From Streptomyces sp. MJM8645 (GTDB taxonomy: Bacteria > Actinomycetota > Actinomycetes > Streptomycetales > Streptomycetaceae): a stretch of DNA of 64,000 nt. The position numbers were made by a program, and so were the translations under genes. The notes beneath the pieces were generated by a model. It was not told where the DNA came from, searched no databases, and saw only the letters and a list, made by a program, of their open reading frames with translations. Positions 1 to 7,653 of the stretch are shown here, in pieces; the stretch's first letter is position 1; each line of letters opens with the position of its first letter. The stretch lies in NCBI RefSeq assembly GCF_001625365.1, contig NZ_LJJF01000002.1, positions 1,442,923-1,506,922 of the forward strand, in the 5' to 3' direction.

Positions 1-688
1 TCACGCTGCGGCCGTCCACCACCAGCAGCTTGGAGTGGTTCCAGGACAGGGCGGTCTTCGAGGTGGTCATCGAGGCGACGTTGAGCGTGACGCCGGCGGC
101 GGCCGGGCCGAGCCGGGCCAGCAGGTCGTCCCGGTAACTGGTCGGCAGCGCGGTGATGTTGTAGAGCGGGGCGGCTCCCACCAGGACCCGTACGGTCAGC
201 TTGTTGCCCGCCGCCACCGAGGCCTTGAGGCCCGCGACGATCGCGTCCTGGAACGCGCCGTTGGGGAACGGCGCGAGGGTGGAGATGTCGACGGTGCGGG
301 TCGCGCCGGCGATGTTCGCCGTCATCTTGGCCAGCAGCTTCTCGCTGCCGGTCCGGTCGGTGCAGTTCGGGTCGCCCCAGCAGTTCGGGGTCTGCAGCAG
401 CCAGCCGGCCGGGTCACCGGCGGGGGCGTCCAGGTTGTTGCCGCCGGTGCGCTGCCAGACCGTTCCCTCCAGGCCGGGCGAGACCTGACGCAGCGTCTGC
501 TCGACGGCGTCCAGGTGCGGGGTGTCGGTGGCCGCGGGCGCCGCCGGGGCAGGTATCTGCGTGTCGGCGGAGGCGGAGGCGAAGGCGGGGGCGGCGGGCA
601 GTGCTGCCAGCGCCGTGCCGAGGGTGAGAGCGGCGGTGAGCGTGGTGCGGGCGGCGCGGCCGAGGTGGCGGGACGGGTGACGGAGCAC
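1..688 (-). CDS. pld: Secreted phospholipase D, N-terminal part (cut by window edge)
   Basis: Hydrolyses phosphatidylcholine-type lipids outside the cell. The visible 229 residues begin with a GTG at 688, preceded by GAAGGA at 7 nt spacing. A Sec signal peptide of about 40 residues ends in an Ala-rich AFASA-type site. The mature start (TVWQRTGGNNLD, then CWGDPNC and CTDRTGS) and the HKD motif NHSKLLVVDG near the cut are those of Streptomyces PLD. The His and Lys of the first HKD are present; the second HKD lies outside the window. It is transcribed leftward and alone on this side. The family assignment is firm because both the cysteine pattern and the HKD context match; whether the C-terminal half is intact cannot be seen. 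Confidence 0.9.
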   Translation of the reverse strand, partial: MLRHPSRHLGRAARTTLTAALTLGTALAALPAAPAFASASADTQIPAPAAPAATDTPHLDAVEQTLRQVSPGLEGTVWQRTGGNNLDAPAGDPAGWLLQTPNCWGDPNCTDRTGSEKLLAKMTANIAGATRTVDISTLAPFPNGAFQDAIVAGLKASVAAGNKLTVRVLVGAAPLYNITALPTSYRDDLLARLGPAAAGVTLNVASMTTSKTALSWNHSKLLVVDGRSV

Positions 689-1032
689 GGGTAATCCTTC
701 AAGAAGTGGCAATGTTCACCTGAAAGGCCCCTTAAAAATACCTGATAGTAACTTGAGGATACGTCAGGGGCCTGTCGGGATCCGCCCGCTGGGACTGACG
801 GCCCGGCGTCCGCCGTCGGCAGGTGTCCGGAGACGGGGAGAAATTTCTTTCCGATCGCCTGCAACCCCTGGCCGGGCTCCACGTCTATGACAGTGAGAAG
901 CGGGGCCGTGGTCGCCCCCCGGCCGCACACAAATCTGCTGCGGCCCGCTCGCCATCAGTCATTCAGTCATTCAGCCATCAGTCATCAGCGCGCTGCTGCG
1001 GCCTGCCCGCAGAACGGTTTCAGGGGAGAACT
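689..1032. other. Divergent intergenic region pld / LAxTG gene
   Basis: About 340 bases without a gene, between two genes transcribed away from each other, so both promoters must lie here. It contains a heptamer inverted repeat AGGCCCC/GGGGCCT at 725-731 and 767-773 around an A+T-rich core, which could be an operator, and a stretch of short CATTCAG/CATCAG repeats at about 956-987 just before the RBS of the LAxTG gene. No confident -35/-10 pair was picked. Confidence 0.4.
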
Positions 1033-2364
1033 GTGTCCACCATCGTTCATGTTCGTCGTACCCGTCGTGCGATCGTCGTCGCCGCTGCCCTCGGCGTAGC
1101 CGCAGTCTGCGGATCGGTCGTGGCCGCCGCCCCGGTGGCCTTCGCGGGGGAGCCGTCGCACACCTCGCTCTCCGTCCAGGCCCCGGCCTCGGTCGGATTC
1201 GCCGGTGGGCCGGTCGAGTTCACCGAGGACATCACCAACTCGGGCCAGGAGAGCACCGGTTACCACCTGGAGCTGCGGACCGTCACCGACGTCGGAACGC
1301 CGCCGGACGCGATCGTCATCGACTACAGGGACCCGGCCGACGGTACGTGGAAGTCGGTGCCGCTGGGGATGACCCGTACCTCCGGAGGCGTCGTGTACGA
1401 CGGGACGGTGCTCGGGCTCACCGTCCCGGCCGGGCGGACCCTCAAGGTCGACCTGCGGATCGGCGCGCCGATGGGCCTGCCCCACGACGGCGCCACCAAC
1501 GGCGGCTTCCGGTCCATCGCCCTGCATTCCGCCGTCGTCGTCGACCCCCACGAGCCGGCGCAGGCCGAGGTGACCAGCACGATCAAGGTCACCTCGATCA
1601 CGAGCTCGCTCGACCACGTTCCCGCCACCGCCGTCGCGGGCGGCGCGCCGGTCGAGTTCGACGTCACCCTCGACAACCCCACGCCGTCCGACTACACCAA
1701 CCTCGGCAACGTCCTGTTCGTGGACCGGTCCGCGACCGTGCAGGTGCGTACGGCGGACGGGGCCTGGCGGACGCTGGACAAGGTGGCCGGAATCGCGCCC
1801 GACGACCCCTACGGCGTGTACCTCCAGGGCCGTGACTCCGGCCTCCGGTCGGGTGGCAAGGTCGTCGCCCGGGTGCGGGTGTCGTACGACGCGAAGACTC
1901 CGGCGGGCACCACCACGCTCGGCTCGTGCGTGTTCGTCAACGAGGGCCTGCCGTTCCGGGGGACCACGAAGTGCGCTGCCCACTCGACGATTCAGGTCCT
2001 GCCCGCCGCCACGAAGACGCCCGGGCCGAGCCCGTCCTCCTCCTCGGCCCCGTCCTCTTCCTCGGCCCCATCGGCCTCCTCGGCCCCGTCGGCCCCGCTG
2101 TCCTCGGCCCCGGCCGGCGCCGCCGTGCCGGTCTCCGCGTCCTCCCCGAGCGCCCCGGCCCCGGCGGACCCGTCCACCACCTCCACCGCGCCGTCCGCCC
2201 CGCAGGCCCGCGTCGCCGACGCCGCGCAGCCTGCCGCGCCGTCGTCCGTCCAGCTCGCCTCCACCGGGGCCGACCACACCGCGGGCCTCGCCTTCGGCGG
2301 CCTTGCCCTGGCGGCCGCCGGGGCCGGCGCCCTCTGGCTGCGCCGGGTGCTGCGCCGGGCCTGA
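1033..2364 (+). CDS. Secreted LAxTG cell-wall-anchored protein
   Basis: A 443-residue surface protein. GTG 1033 is chosen because AGGGGAGA lies 6 nt upstream and the product then starts with a basic n-region and a hydrophobic signal peptide ending near VAFAGEP. Two beta-sandwich-like domains follow (about residues 40-150 and 180-310; both contain an AGGxPVEF motif, as in DUF11/CARDB-like adhesive domains). A Pro/Ser/Ala-rich wall-spanning region (about 325-405), the class E sortase signal LASTG, a hydrophobic helix and a basic tail (WLRRVLRRA) come last. Sortase should link it to peptidoglycan. The ligand is unknown. Encoded alone with its own terminator. Confidence 0.85.
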   Translation: MSTIVHVRRTRRAIVVAAALGVAAVCGSVVAAAPVAFAGEPSHTSLSVQAPASVGFAGGPVEFTEDITNSGQESTGYHLELRTVTDVGTPPDAIVIDYRDPADGTWKSVPLGMTRTSGGVVYDGTVLGLTVPAGRTLKVDLRIGAPMGLPHDGATNGGFRSIALHSAVVVDPHEPAQAEVTSTIKVTSITSSLDHVPATAVAGGAPVEFDVTLDNPTPSDYTNLGNVLFVDRSATVQVRTADGAWRTLDKVAGIAPDDPYGVYLQGRDSGLRSGGKVVARVRVSYDAKTPAGTTTLGSCVFVNEGLPFRGTTKCAAHSTIQVLPAATKTPGPSPSSSSAPSSSSAPSASSAPSAPLSSAPAGAAVPVSASSPSAPAPADPSTTSTAPSAPQARVADAAQPAAPSSVQLASTGADHTAGLAFGGLALAAAGAGALWLRRVLRRA

Positions 2365-2390
2365 GCGCGCACGGGGAAGCCGAACGCGAA

Positions 2391-2423
2391 GGAGCCCGCC
2401 ACCCTCCCCAGGTGGCGGGCTCC
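2391..2423 (+). terminator. Rho-independent-type hairpin
   Basis: A perfect 13-bp stem (GGAGCCCGCCACC/GGTGGCGGGCTCC) with a 7-nt loop lies 26 nt after the LAxTG stop. It lacks a T run, as is usual in streptomycetes. Confidence 0.8.
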
Positions 2424-2665
2424 AGCAGTGGGCGGCACGTCGGGCGCGCGGTGTCAGCGCCGGCGCGCGGGCGCGGGTGCTGACTACGGGTACGGGAGCT
2501 CGCCGAGTGGGGCGTGCGGCTGCTTCCCCGGCCCGCAGGGGCGAGCCCTCCCACGGCCCCGTGCGGACGAGTTCACCCGGACGCTGCGACGAGGATGGCG
2601 CCGGGCCGGGGCGCCGGGACGCAGAGTAGATAGTCCGATAATCATGGCGCAAAGGGGACGTGGCA

Positions 2666-3820
2666 GTGTGCGCAAGAGCCGGAGCGGGCCTCAGACTGGG
2701 ATCCGTCCTGGGCAGCCTGATGCTGACGGCGTGTTCGACCCCCGCCCCGCATGCCGTGGACGGCAGCGGCGGGGAGCCTCGCGGCAGTGCGGTGGTCATC
2801 GCGGCTGACCAGGCGCCCGGGCAGGCAGCCGTGCCGGGTGATGCGTCGGGTGATGCGGCCGATCCGGGGTCCGGGCCGGCCGGCGTTCGGGGCAGTGCGT
2901 TGATCGTCGCGGTCGATCAGGCGTCCCGGCAGGTTCTCGTCCTGGACGGCGAGACGGCGCGGGAGGCCGGACCCGAGGCCGGACCCGAGGCCGACCGGTT
3001 GCCGGTGGTGTGGTCGTGGACCGCTGACGGCGACGATCGGCTGGCCGACCTGGAGCCGGCCCGCAGCTGGGCCAGGCCCACCGAGGCCAGGGACGTGGTG
3101 CTCGACGGTGAAGGATCCCTCCTGGTCACCGCCTCGGGCGGCTTGGCAGCCCTGGTCGACACGGCGACCGGCACGCCGATCTGGGCCACGGACCTCGGCA
3201 CTTCCGTCAACCCCCACAGCGCGGAGCTCCTACCGGACGGCAACGTCGCCGTGGTCGCCAGCACCGCCGGATGGGTGCGGCTGTACGCGGCCTCGGAGGG
3301 GCCTCGCAGCACCACCTATACCGAGCAGGAACTCGACGGGGCCCACGCCGTGCAGTGGGACGAGGGCGCGGACCTGCTCTGGGTGCTCGGGGACGACACC
3401 CTGCTGGCCCTTCGGGTCGGTGGCACGCCCGACATCCCGTCCCTCACCCCCGAACGCAGCATCCCCCTTCCGGAAGTCGGGGGACACGACCTCGCACCTG
3501 TGCGCTCCGCGCCGGGGACGTTCTGGCTCAGCACCGGCGACCGCCTGTGGCGCTACGACTCACACCTCGACCGCTTCGAAGCCGTCGGGCTGGGCGCGGA
3601 GGACTCAGCCCGCGGGATCAAGAGCGTGGGCAGTGAGCCCGCTACCGGTCGCCTGCTCACCATCACGCCCGATCACGCGGGGCCCTGCTCCTGGTGCACC
3701 TCCGCCGTCACCTTCCACCATCCCGACGGGACGCTCGCCCTGACCGGAACCGAGCTGTACAAGGCCCGCTGGTGGACCACACCGCTGCCAGGTCCGGGCC
3801 CGACGAACCGACCCCGGTAG
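2666..3820 (+). CDS. Secreted lipoprotein, propeller-like repeats
   Basis: A protein of about 384 residues with a lipobox (LTAC) after a short signal sequence, so it is probably a membrane-anchored lipoprotein. GTG 2666 places AAAGGGG 8 nt upstream; GTG 2660 is the alternative. After a low-complexity stretch (about 35-110; GEPRGSAVV, AGPEAGPEA) the protein has recurring short beta-blade-like units (VVLDGEGSLLVTASGG, DTATGTPIWATDLG, PDGNVAVVASTAGWVRLY, DTLLALRVGG, GDRLWRYDS), as in beta-propeller proteins and reminiscent of the actinobacterial DUF6528 family. No enzymatic motif was recognised. Monocistronic as far as can be seen. Confidence 0.75.
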   Translation: MCARAGAGLRLGSVLGSLMLTACSTPAPHAVDGSGGEPRGSAVVIAADQAPGQAAVPGDASGDAADPGSGPAGVRGSALIVAVDQASRQVLVLDGETAREAGPEAGPEADRLPVVWSWTADGDDRLADLEPARSWARPTEARDVVLDGEGSLLVTASGGLAALVDTATGTPIWATDLGTSVNPHSAELLPDGNVAVVASTAGWVRLYAASEGPRSTTYTEQELDGAHAVQWDEGADLLWVLGDDTLLALRVGGTPDIPSLTPERSIPLPEVGGHDLAPVRSAPGTFWLSTGDRLWRYDSHLDRFEAVGLGAEDSARGIKSVGSEPATGRLLTITPDHAGPCSWCTSAVTFHHPDGTLALTGTELYKARWWTTPLPGPGPTNRPR

Positions 3821-3985
3821 CGCGGTCCTCCGGCAGCCGCCATCCACGCCGAGCTGCACCACCGCGACGCCGGTCCCGGCAAACCGACCGGCCTCGGCGG
3901 CCGCCCCGCCATGATGGTGCCGTTGAAGGTGAGGCGGTCGAGGACGGCCGCGCACTTCTGCGACCACCACGTACTGGAGATGCTG

Positions 3986-5452
3986 ATGCCTGCCCCCGGG
4001 CCGACGACCAACGCCCCGCCGGTGAACGGGATACCGCCCGGGCGTCCGTTCTCGTGGCGATTCGTCACCCCGTTGTTCGTCGGTTCGGCGCTCAACCCGA
4101 TCAACAGCTCGCTGATCGCCACGGCCCTCGTACCGATCGCCCACGGACTCGGCGTGTCGATCGGGCGGACCGCCGCCCTGGTCACGGCCCTGTACCTGGC
4201 CAGCGCGATCGCCCAGCCCACCGCAGGCAAGGCCGCCGAGGTGTTCGGCCCACGACGGGTGTTCCTGGCCGGAATCGGACTCGTCATCGTCGGAGGACTC
4301 ATGGGCGGCGCCGCCCACAGCCTTCCGACCCTCCTGATCAGTCGAGTACTGCTCGGGTTGGGCACCTCGTGCGCCTATCCGACGGCCATGCTGCTGATCC
4401 GCCGCCGCGCCGAGGACGCCGGTCTGGACAAGCCGCCGGGCGGAGTGCTGGGCGGCCTGCAGATCGCCGGCATCGCGACCGCCTCCCTCGGGCTGCCCCT
4501 GGGCGGTGTCCTGGTGGCCGTGCTGGGCTGGCGTTCCGTGTTCTTCATCAACGTTCCGGTCGCACTCGTCGCGCTGGTCACGACATTGGCCTGGGTCCCA
4601 CCCGACAGCCGACCCGACAGCCGACCCGACAGCCCATCCGACAGCCGACCGGACAGCCCACCGGACCGCAGCCGACGCGCCCGTGACGTCGCGGCCGGCC
4701 TGGATGTCATCGGCATCGCCGGGTTCGCCGCCGCGATGATCGCGCTGCTGCTGTTCCTGTTCGCCCTGCCCGACGCCCGCTGGTACTTGCTGGCGATCTC
4801 CGCCGTGCTGTGGATCGCCCTGGTGCTGTGGGAGCTGCGGGCCAGGACCCCGTTCCTCGACTTGCGCCTGCTCGCCGGCAACCGGGCCCTGACCAGTACT
4901 TATCTTCGCTACGGCCTGGTCCTGTTCTGCGCGTACGTCGTGCTCTACGGCGTCACTCAGTGGGCCCAGAGCGTCCGGGGCCTGTCCGAGACCGAAGCCG
5001 GACTGCTCCTGTTGCCCATGACGCTCGTGTCCGGTCTGGTGATCTCGCTCGTCTCCCGGCGCAACCGGGTGCGCGGACCGGTCGTAGCAGCGGCCCTGGC
5101 CTGCCTCATCGGCTCCGCCGGCGTACTGCTGCTCAGCGCCTCGGGCTGGATCGGATGGGTCGTGGTGGTCACTCTCGTCTTCGGCGTCGCCATGGGCACG
5201 TCCGGCGCGGGCAACCAGATCGCCCTCTACGACCACGCCCCCGCCGAACAACTCGGCACCGCCTCCGGCCTGCTGCGCACCTTCGGCTACCTCGGCTCGA
5301 TCGCCGCTTCCGCAACCACCGGCATCGTCTTCCGCATCCGCGTCTCCGACCCCGGCATGCACCTCATCGCCTGGATCATGGTCGGCGTCGGCGTCGTCCT
5401 GGTCCTGACGACCCTCGCCGACCGCACCCTGCGTACCCGGCCCGCCCCCTGA
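3986..5452 (+). CDS. MFS multidrug exporter, DHA2-like
   Basis: A proton-driven exporter of about 488 residues and about 14 membrane helices. ATG 3986 is chosen (GGAG 6 nt before it; the upstream in-frame sequence is not membrane-protein-like). The first helices carry the usual NPINSSLIATAL and LYLASAIAQPTAGKAAEVFGPRR motifs (motif A, G-x-x-D-equivalent loop). The hydrophilic central loop holds an unusual Pro-Asp-Ser-Arg repeat (see the separate repeat). The substrate cannot be read from sequence. It has no adjacent regulator gene. Confidence 0.8.
   Translation: MPAPGPTTNAPPVNGIPPGRPFSWRFVTPLFVGSALNPINSSLIATALVPIAHGLGVSIGRTAALVTALYLASAIAQPTAGKAAEVFGPRRVFLAGIGLVIVGGLMGGAAHSLPTLLISRVLLGLGTSCAYPTAMLLIRRRAEDAGLDKPPGGVLGGLQIAGIATASLGLPLGGVLVAVLGWRSVFFINVPVALVALVTTLAWVPPDSRPDSRPDSPSDSRPDSPPDRSRRARDVAAGLDVIGIAGFAAAMIALLLFLFALPDARWYLLAISAVLWIALVLWELRARTPFLDLRLLAGNRALTSTYLRYGLVLFCAYVVLYGVTQWAQSVRGLSETEAGLLLLPMTLVSGLVISLVSRRNRVRGPVVAAALACLIGSAGVLLLSASGWIGWVVVVTLVFGVAMGTSGAGNQIALYDHAPAEQLGTASGLLRTFGYLGSIAASATTGIVFRIRVSDPGMHLIAWIMVGVGVVLVLTTLADRTLRTRPAP
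4601..4670 (+). repeat. In-frame tandem repeat in exporter loop
   Basis: About six imperfect 12-bp units (CCCGACAGCCGA-like) encode PDSRPDSRPDSPSDSRPDSP in the cytoplasmic loop of the MFS gene. Copy-number change would keep the frame. Confidence 0.75.
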
Positions 5453-5705
5453 CACGCCTCCGCGAGGGCACCCCCCCGCGAATGTGAACGGGGGAGCGGG
5501 TTCAACGCCTCTTTGCTGCGGGGGTGTTTCGTTCCCATGTCCATATGCCCAGATCACTGGCGTCGCGCACCAGTCGTGCACAGACTCACATCTGCACGAT
5601 CGTGCACTCGACTCTCACCCCAGGAAGTTCTACGGGCATGCGTACCCCCCCCAGACCCGGCGTTCCCCAGGCGCACCCGCCGCACCTGGTGGGGAGGTGC
5701 CGTCC

Positions 5706-6689
5706 GTGCTCCGGTACGTGACACGCAGGGCGGCGGGCTGGTTCCTGGTGATCGCCATGGCCACCAACGCCACGTACTTCCTCGCCAGTTGGTTCCTCGA
5801 CCCGCGCTCGAACTTCAAGGAACTGCGCCCGGTCCGCACCGAGGAGCAGATATCCCGGGCCCTGGCCCCCTACAACCTCGACCCGCACGAGCCGCTGCTC
5901 CACCGCTGGTGGGACTGGCTGACCAGCGTGGTCCTGCACTTCGACTGGGGCCGCTCCCCGGTCGGGGTCCAGGTGAACGGGGAGATCGGCTACCGCTCCC
6001 TCGTCAGCGCCGAACTGGTGATCGGCGCGACGGTCCTGTCGGTCGTCGTCGGTGTCGCCCTCGCGGTCCACACCGCCTCGCACCAGTACGGCTGGAGGGA
6101 CCGGGCCGCCCAGGCCCTCTCCATGGCGCTGTTCAACGTCCCGGTGTCCATCGCCGCCCTCGCCCTGGTGCTGCTGGCCATCCAGCTGAACGAGCAGGCC
6201 GGTTGGCACTTCCTGTACGTCGCGGGGGAGAACTCGCCCGGCGTGGAAGGGTTCTGGGCGACGGCCGGTGACCGGCTGCTGCACCTGATCCTGCCGACGC
6301 TGACGCTCACCCTGACGGGGTACGTGGGCTACCACCTCACCCAGCGCTCCCTGCTGCTGGACGTCATCGGCTCCGACTTCGTGCGCACCGCCCGGGCCAC
6401 CGGGCTCACCCGGGCCCAGGCGATCCGCCGGCACGCCCTGCGCACCGCCCTGATCCCCACCGCACAGTCCGTGGCCTTCAGCATCCCGGCCGTCTTCACC
6501 GGCGCGGTCCTCACCGAGACGATCTTCGGCTGGAACGGCATGGGCCAGTACTTCATCCAGACCATCAGCAAGAACGACGTGCACGGCACCGTGGCGACCG
6601 CCGCCTTCGCCGCCGCCCTGACCGCGATCGGCGCGATCCTCGCGGACATCGCCACCGTTCTCCTCGACCCGAGAGTGCGGGTGAGCTGA
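5706..6689 (+). CDS. Peptide-type ABC importer permease 1 (DppB/OppB family)
   Basis: 327 residues. GTG 5706 has GGGGAGG 8 nt upstream and gives the typical short N-terminus LRYVTRRAAGWFLVIAMATN leading into helix 1. The extracytoplasmic loop, then the five-helix binding-protein-dependent permease domain, follow. The EAA-type coupling loop is seen as DFVRTARATGLTRAQAIRRHALRTALIPT, and the C-terminal helices carry VLTETIFGWNGMG. It is the first gene of a four-gene importer operon; the next gene starts 1 nt after its stop. With DppC-like and ATPase partners it imports oligopeptides or a related solute (nickel or glycosides cannot be excluded). Confidence 0.88.
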   Translation: MLRYVTRRAAGWFLVIAMATNATYFLASWFLDPRSNFKELRPVRTEEQISRALAPYNLDPHEPLLHRWWDWLTSVVLHFDWGRSPVGVQVNGEIGYRSLVSAELVIGATVLSVVVGVALAVHTASHQYGWRDRAAQALSMALFNVPVSIAALALVLLAIQLNEQAGWHFLYVAGENSPGVEGFWATAGDRLLHLILPTLTLTLTGYVGYHLTQRSLLLDVIGSDFVRTARATGLTRAQAIRRHALRTALIPTAQSVAFSIPAVFTGAVLTETIFGWNGMGQYFIQTISKNDVHGTVATAAFAAALTAIGAILADIATVLLDPRVRVS

Positions 6690-6690
6690 G

Positions 6691-7653
6691 ATGGGCACCC
6701 CTGTGAGTCCCGACGCGACCTCCGAAGACGTACTCGCCACCGCACCCGCGCGAGCCACCGATCCGCCGCCCACCGGGCACGACGGGCACTACCTGGGCCG
6801 GCGCCGTCTCTACCTGCGGCGCTTCCTGCGCAACCGGATCGCCGTCGCCGGCGTGGTGATCTTCCTGCTGCTCGTGCTGTTCAGCGCGCTCGGCGACCTG
6901 TTCACCCCGTACGGCTACGCGGACGCCGACTTCTCGGCACTGACCCAGGCCCCCGGCGCCGAGCACTGGTTCGGCACCAACCAGGGCGGCAACGACGTCT
7001 ACGCCGCCGCCGTGCACGGCCTCCAGCGCTCGCTGGTGATCGCGGTGAGCGTGTCCGTGCTGACCGTCGCCATCGCCGCGGTCGTGGGCGCGGGCGCGGC
7101 CTACTTCGGGGGCCGGGTGGAGAAGGCCACCCTCGCCGTCGTCCACTTCCTGCTGATCGTGCCCTCCTTCCTCATCCTCGCCCTGGTCTCGCACCGGCTG
7201 GCGGGCGACTGGCGGGTCCTCATCCTCGTGCTGACGGTGTTCGGCTGGATGTCCACCGCGCGCGTGGTCTGGTCGGTGTCGACGTCCCTGCGCGAGCGCG
7301 ACTACGTGCGCGCCGCGGAGTTCATGGGCGTGCGCCCCCTGCGCATCGTGGTGCGCCACATCATCCCGAACCTGGGCTCCCTGCTCATCGTCAACCTCAC
7401 CCTGGGCGTGGTCTCCACCGTGCTCAGCGAGACCGCGCTGTCCTTCCTGGGCTTCGGCGTGCAGACCCCGGACGTGTCGCTGGGCACGATGCTCGCCGAC
7501 GGCGCGGGCACCATCACCAGCGCCCCCTGGCTCTTCGCCTTCCCCGCCGGGCTGACCGTCCTGCTCACCGTCTCGATGACCTTCGTCGGCGACGGCCTGC
7601 GCGACGCCCTCGACCCCACGTCCACCACCGCCGCGGCAGGAGGCCGACGATGA
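6691..7653 (+). CDS. Peptide-type ABC importer permease 2 (DppC/OppC family)
   Basis: 320 residues. An N-terminal cytoplasmic segment and helix (RRLYLRRFLRNRIAVAG) are followed by the DppC-specific loop with HWFGTNQGGNDVYAAAVHGLQRSL (normally GTDxxGRDxxSRxxxGxRxSL; here GRD has become GND). The permease domain carries the coupling motif DYVRAAEFMGVRPLRIVVRHIIPN and the family signature ETALSFLGFGVQTPDVSLGTML. The 3' end overlaps the ATPase gene by 4 nt (ATGA), so the two are translationally coupled. It forms the membrane channel with the preceding gene. Confidence 0.88.
   Translation: MGTPVSPDATSEDVLATAPARATDPPPTGHDGHYLGRRRLYLRRFLRNRIAVAGVVIFLLLVLFSALGDLFTPYGYADADFSALTQAPGAEHWFGTNQGGNDVYAAAVHGLQRSLVIAVSVSVLTVAIAAVVGAGAAYFGGRVEKATLAVVHFLLIVPSFLILALVSHRLAGDWRVLILVLTVFGWMSTARVVWSVSTSLRERDYVRAAEFMGVRPLRIVVRHIIPNLGSLLIVNLTLGVVSTVLSETALSFLGFGVQTPDVSLGTMLADGAGTITSAPWLFAFPAGLTVLLTVSMTFVGDGLRDALDPTSTTAAAGGRR

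Noticed and set aside
5453..5705. Terminator after the first MFS gene
   Set aside because: Only a weak C-run/G-run pairing (about 5474-5500) with poor geometry.
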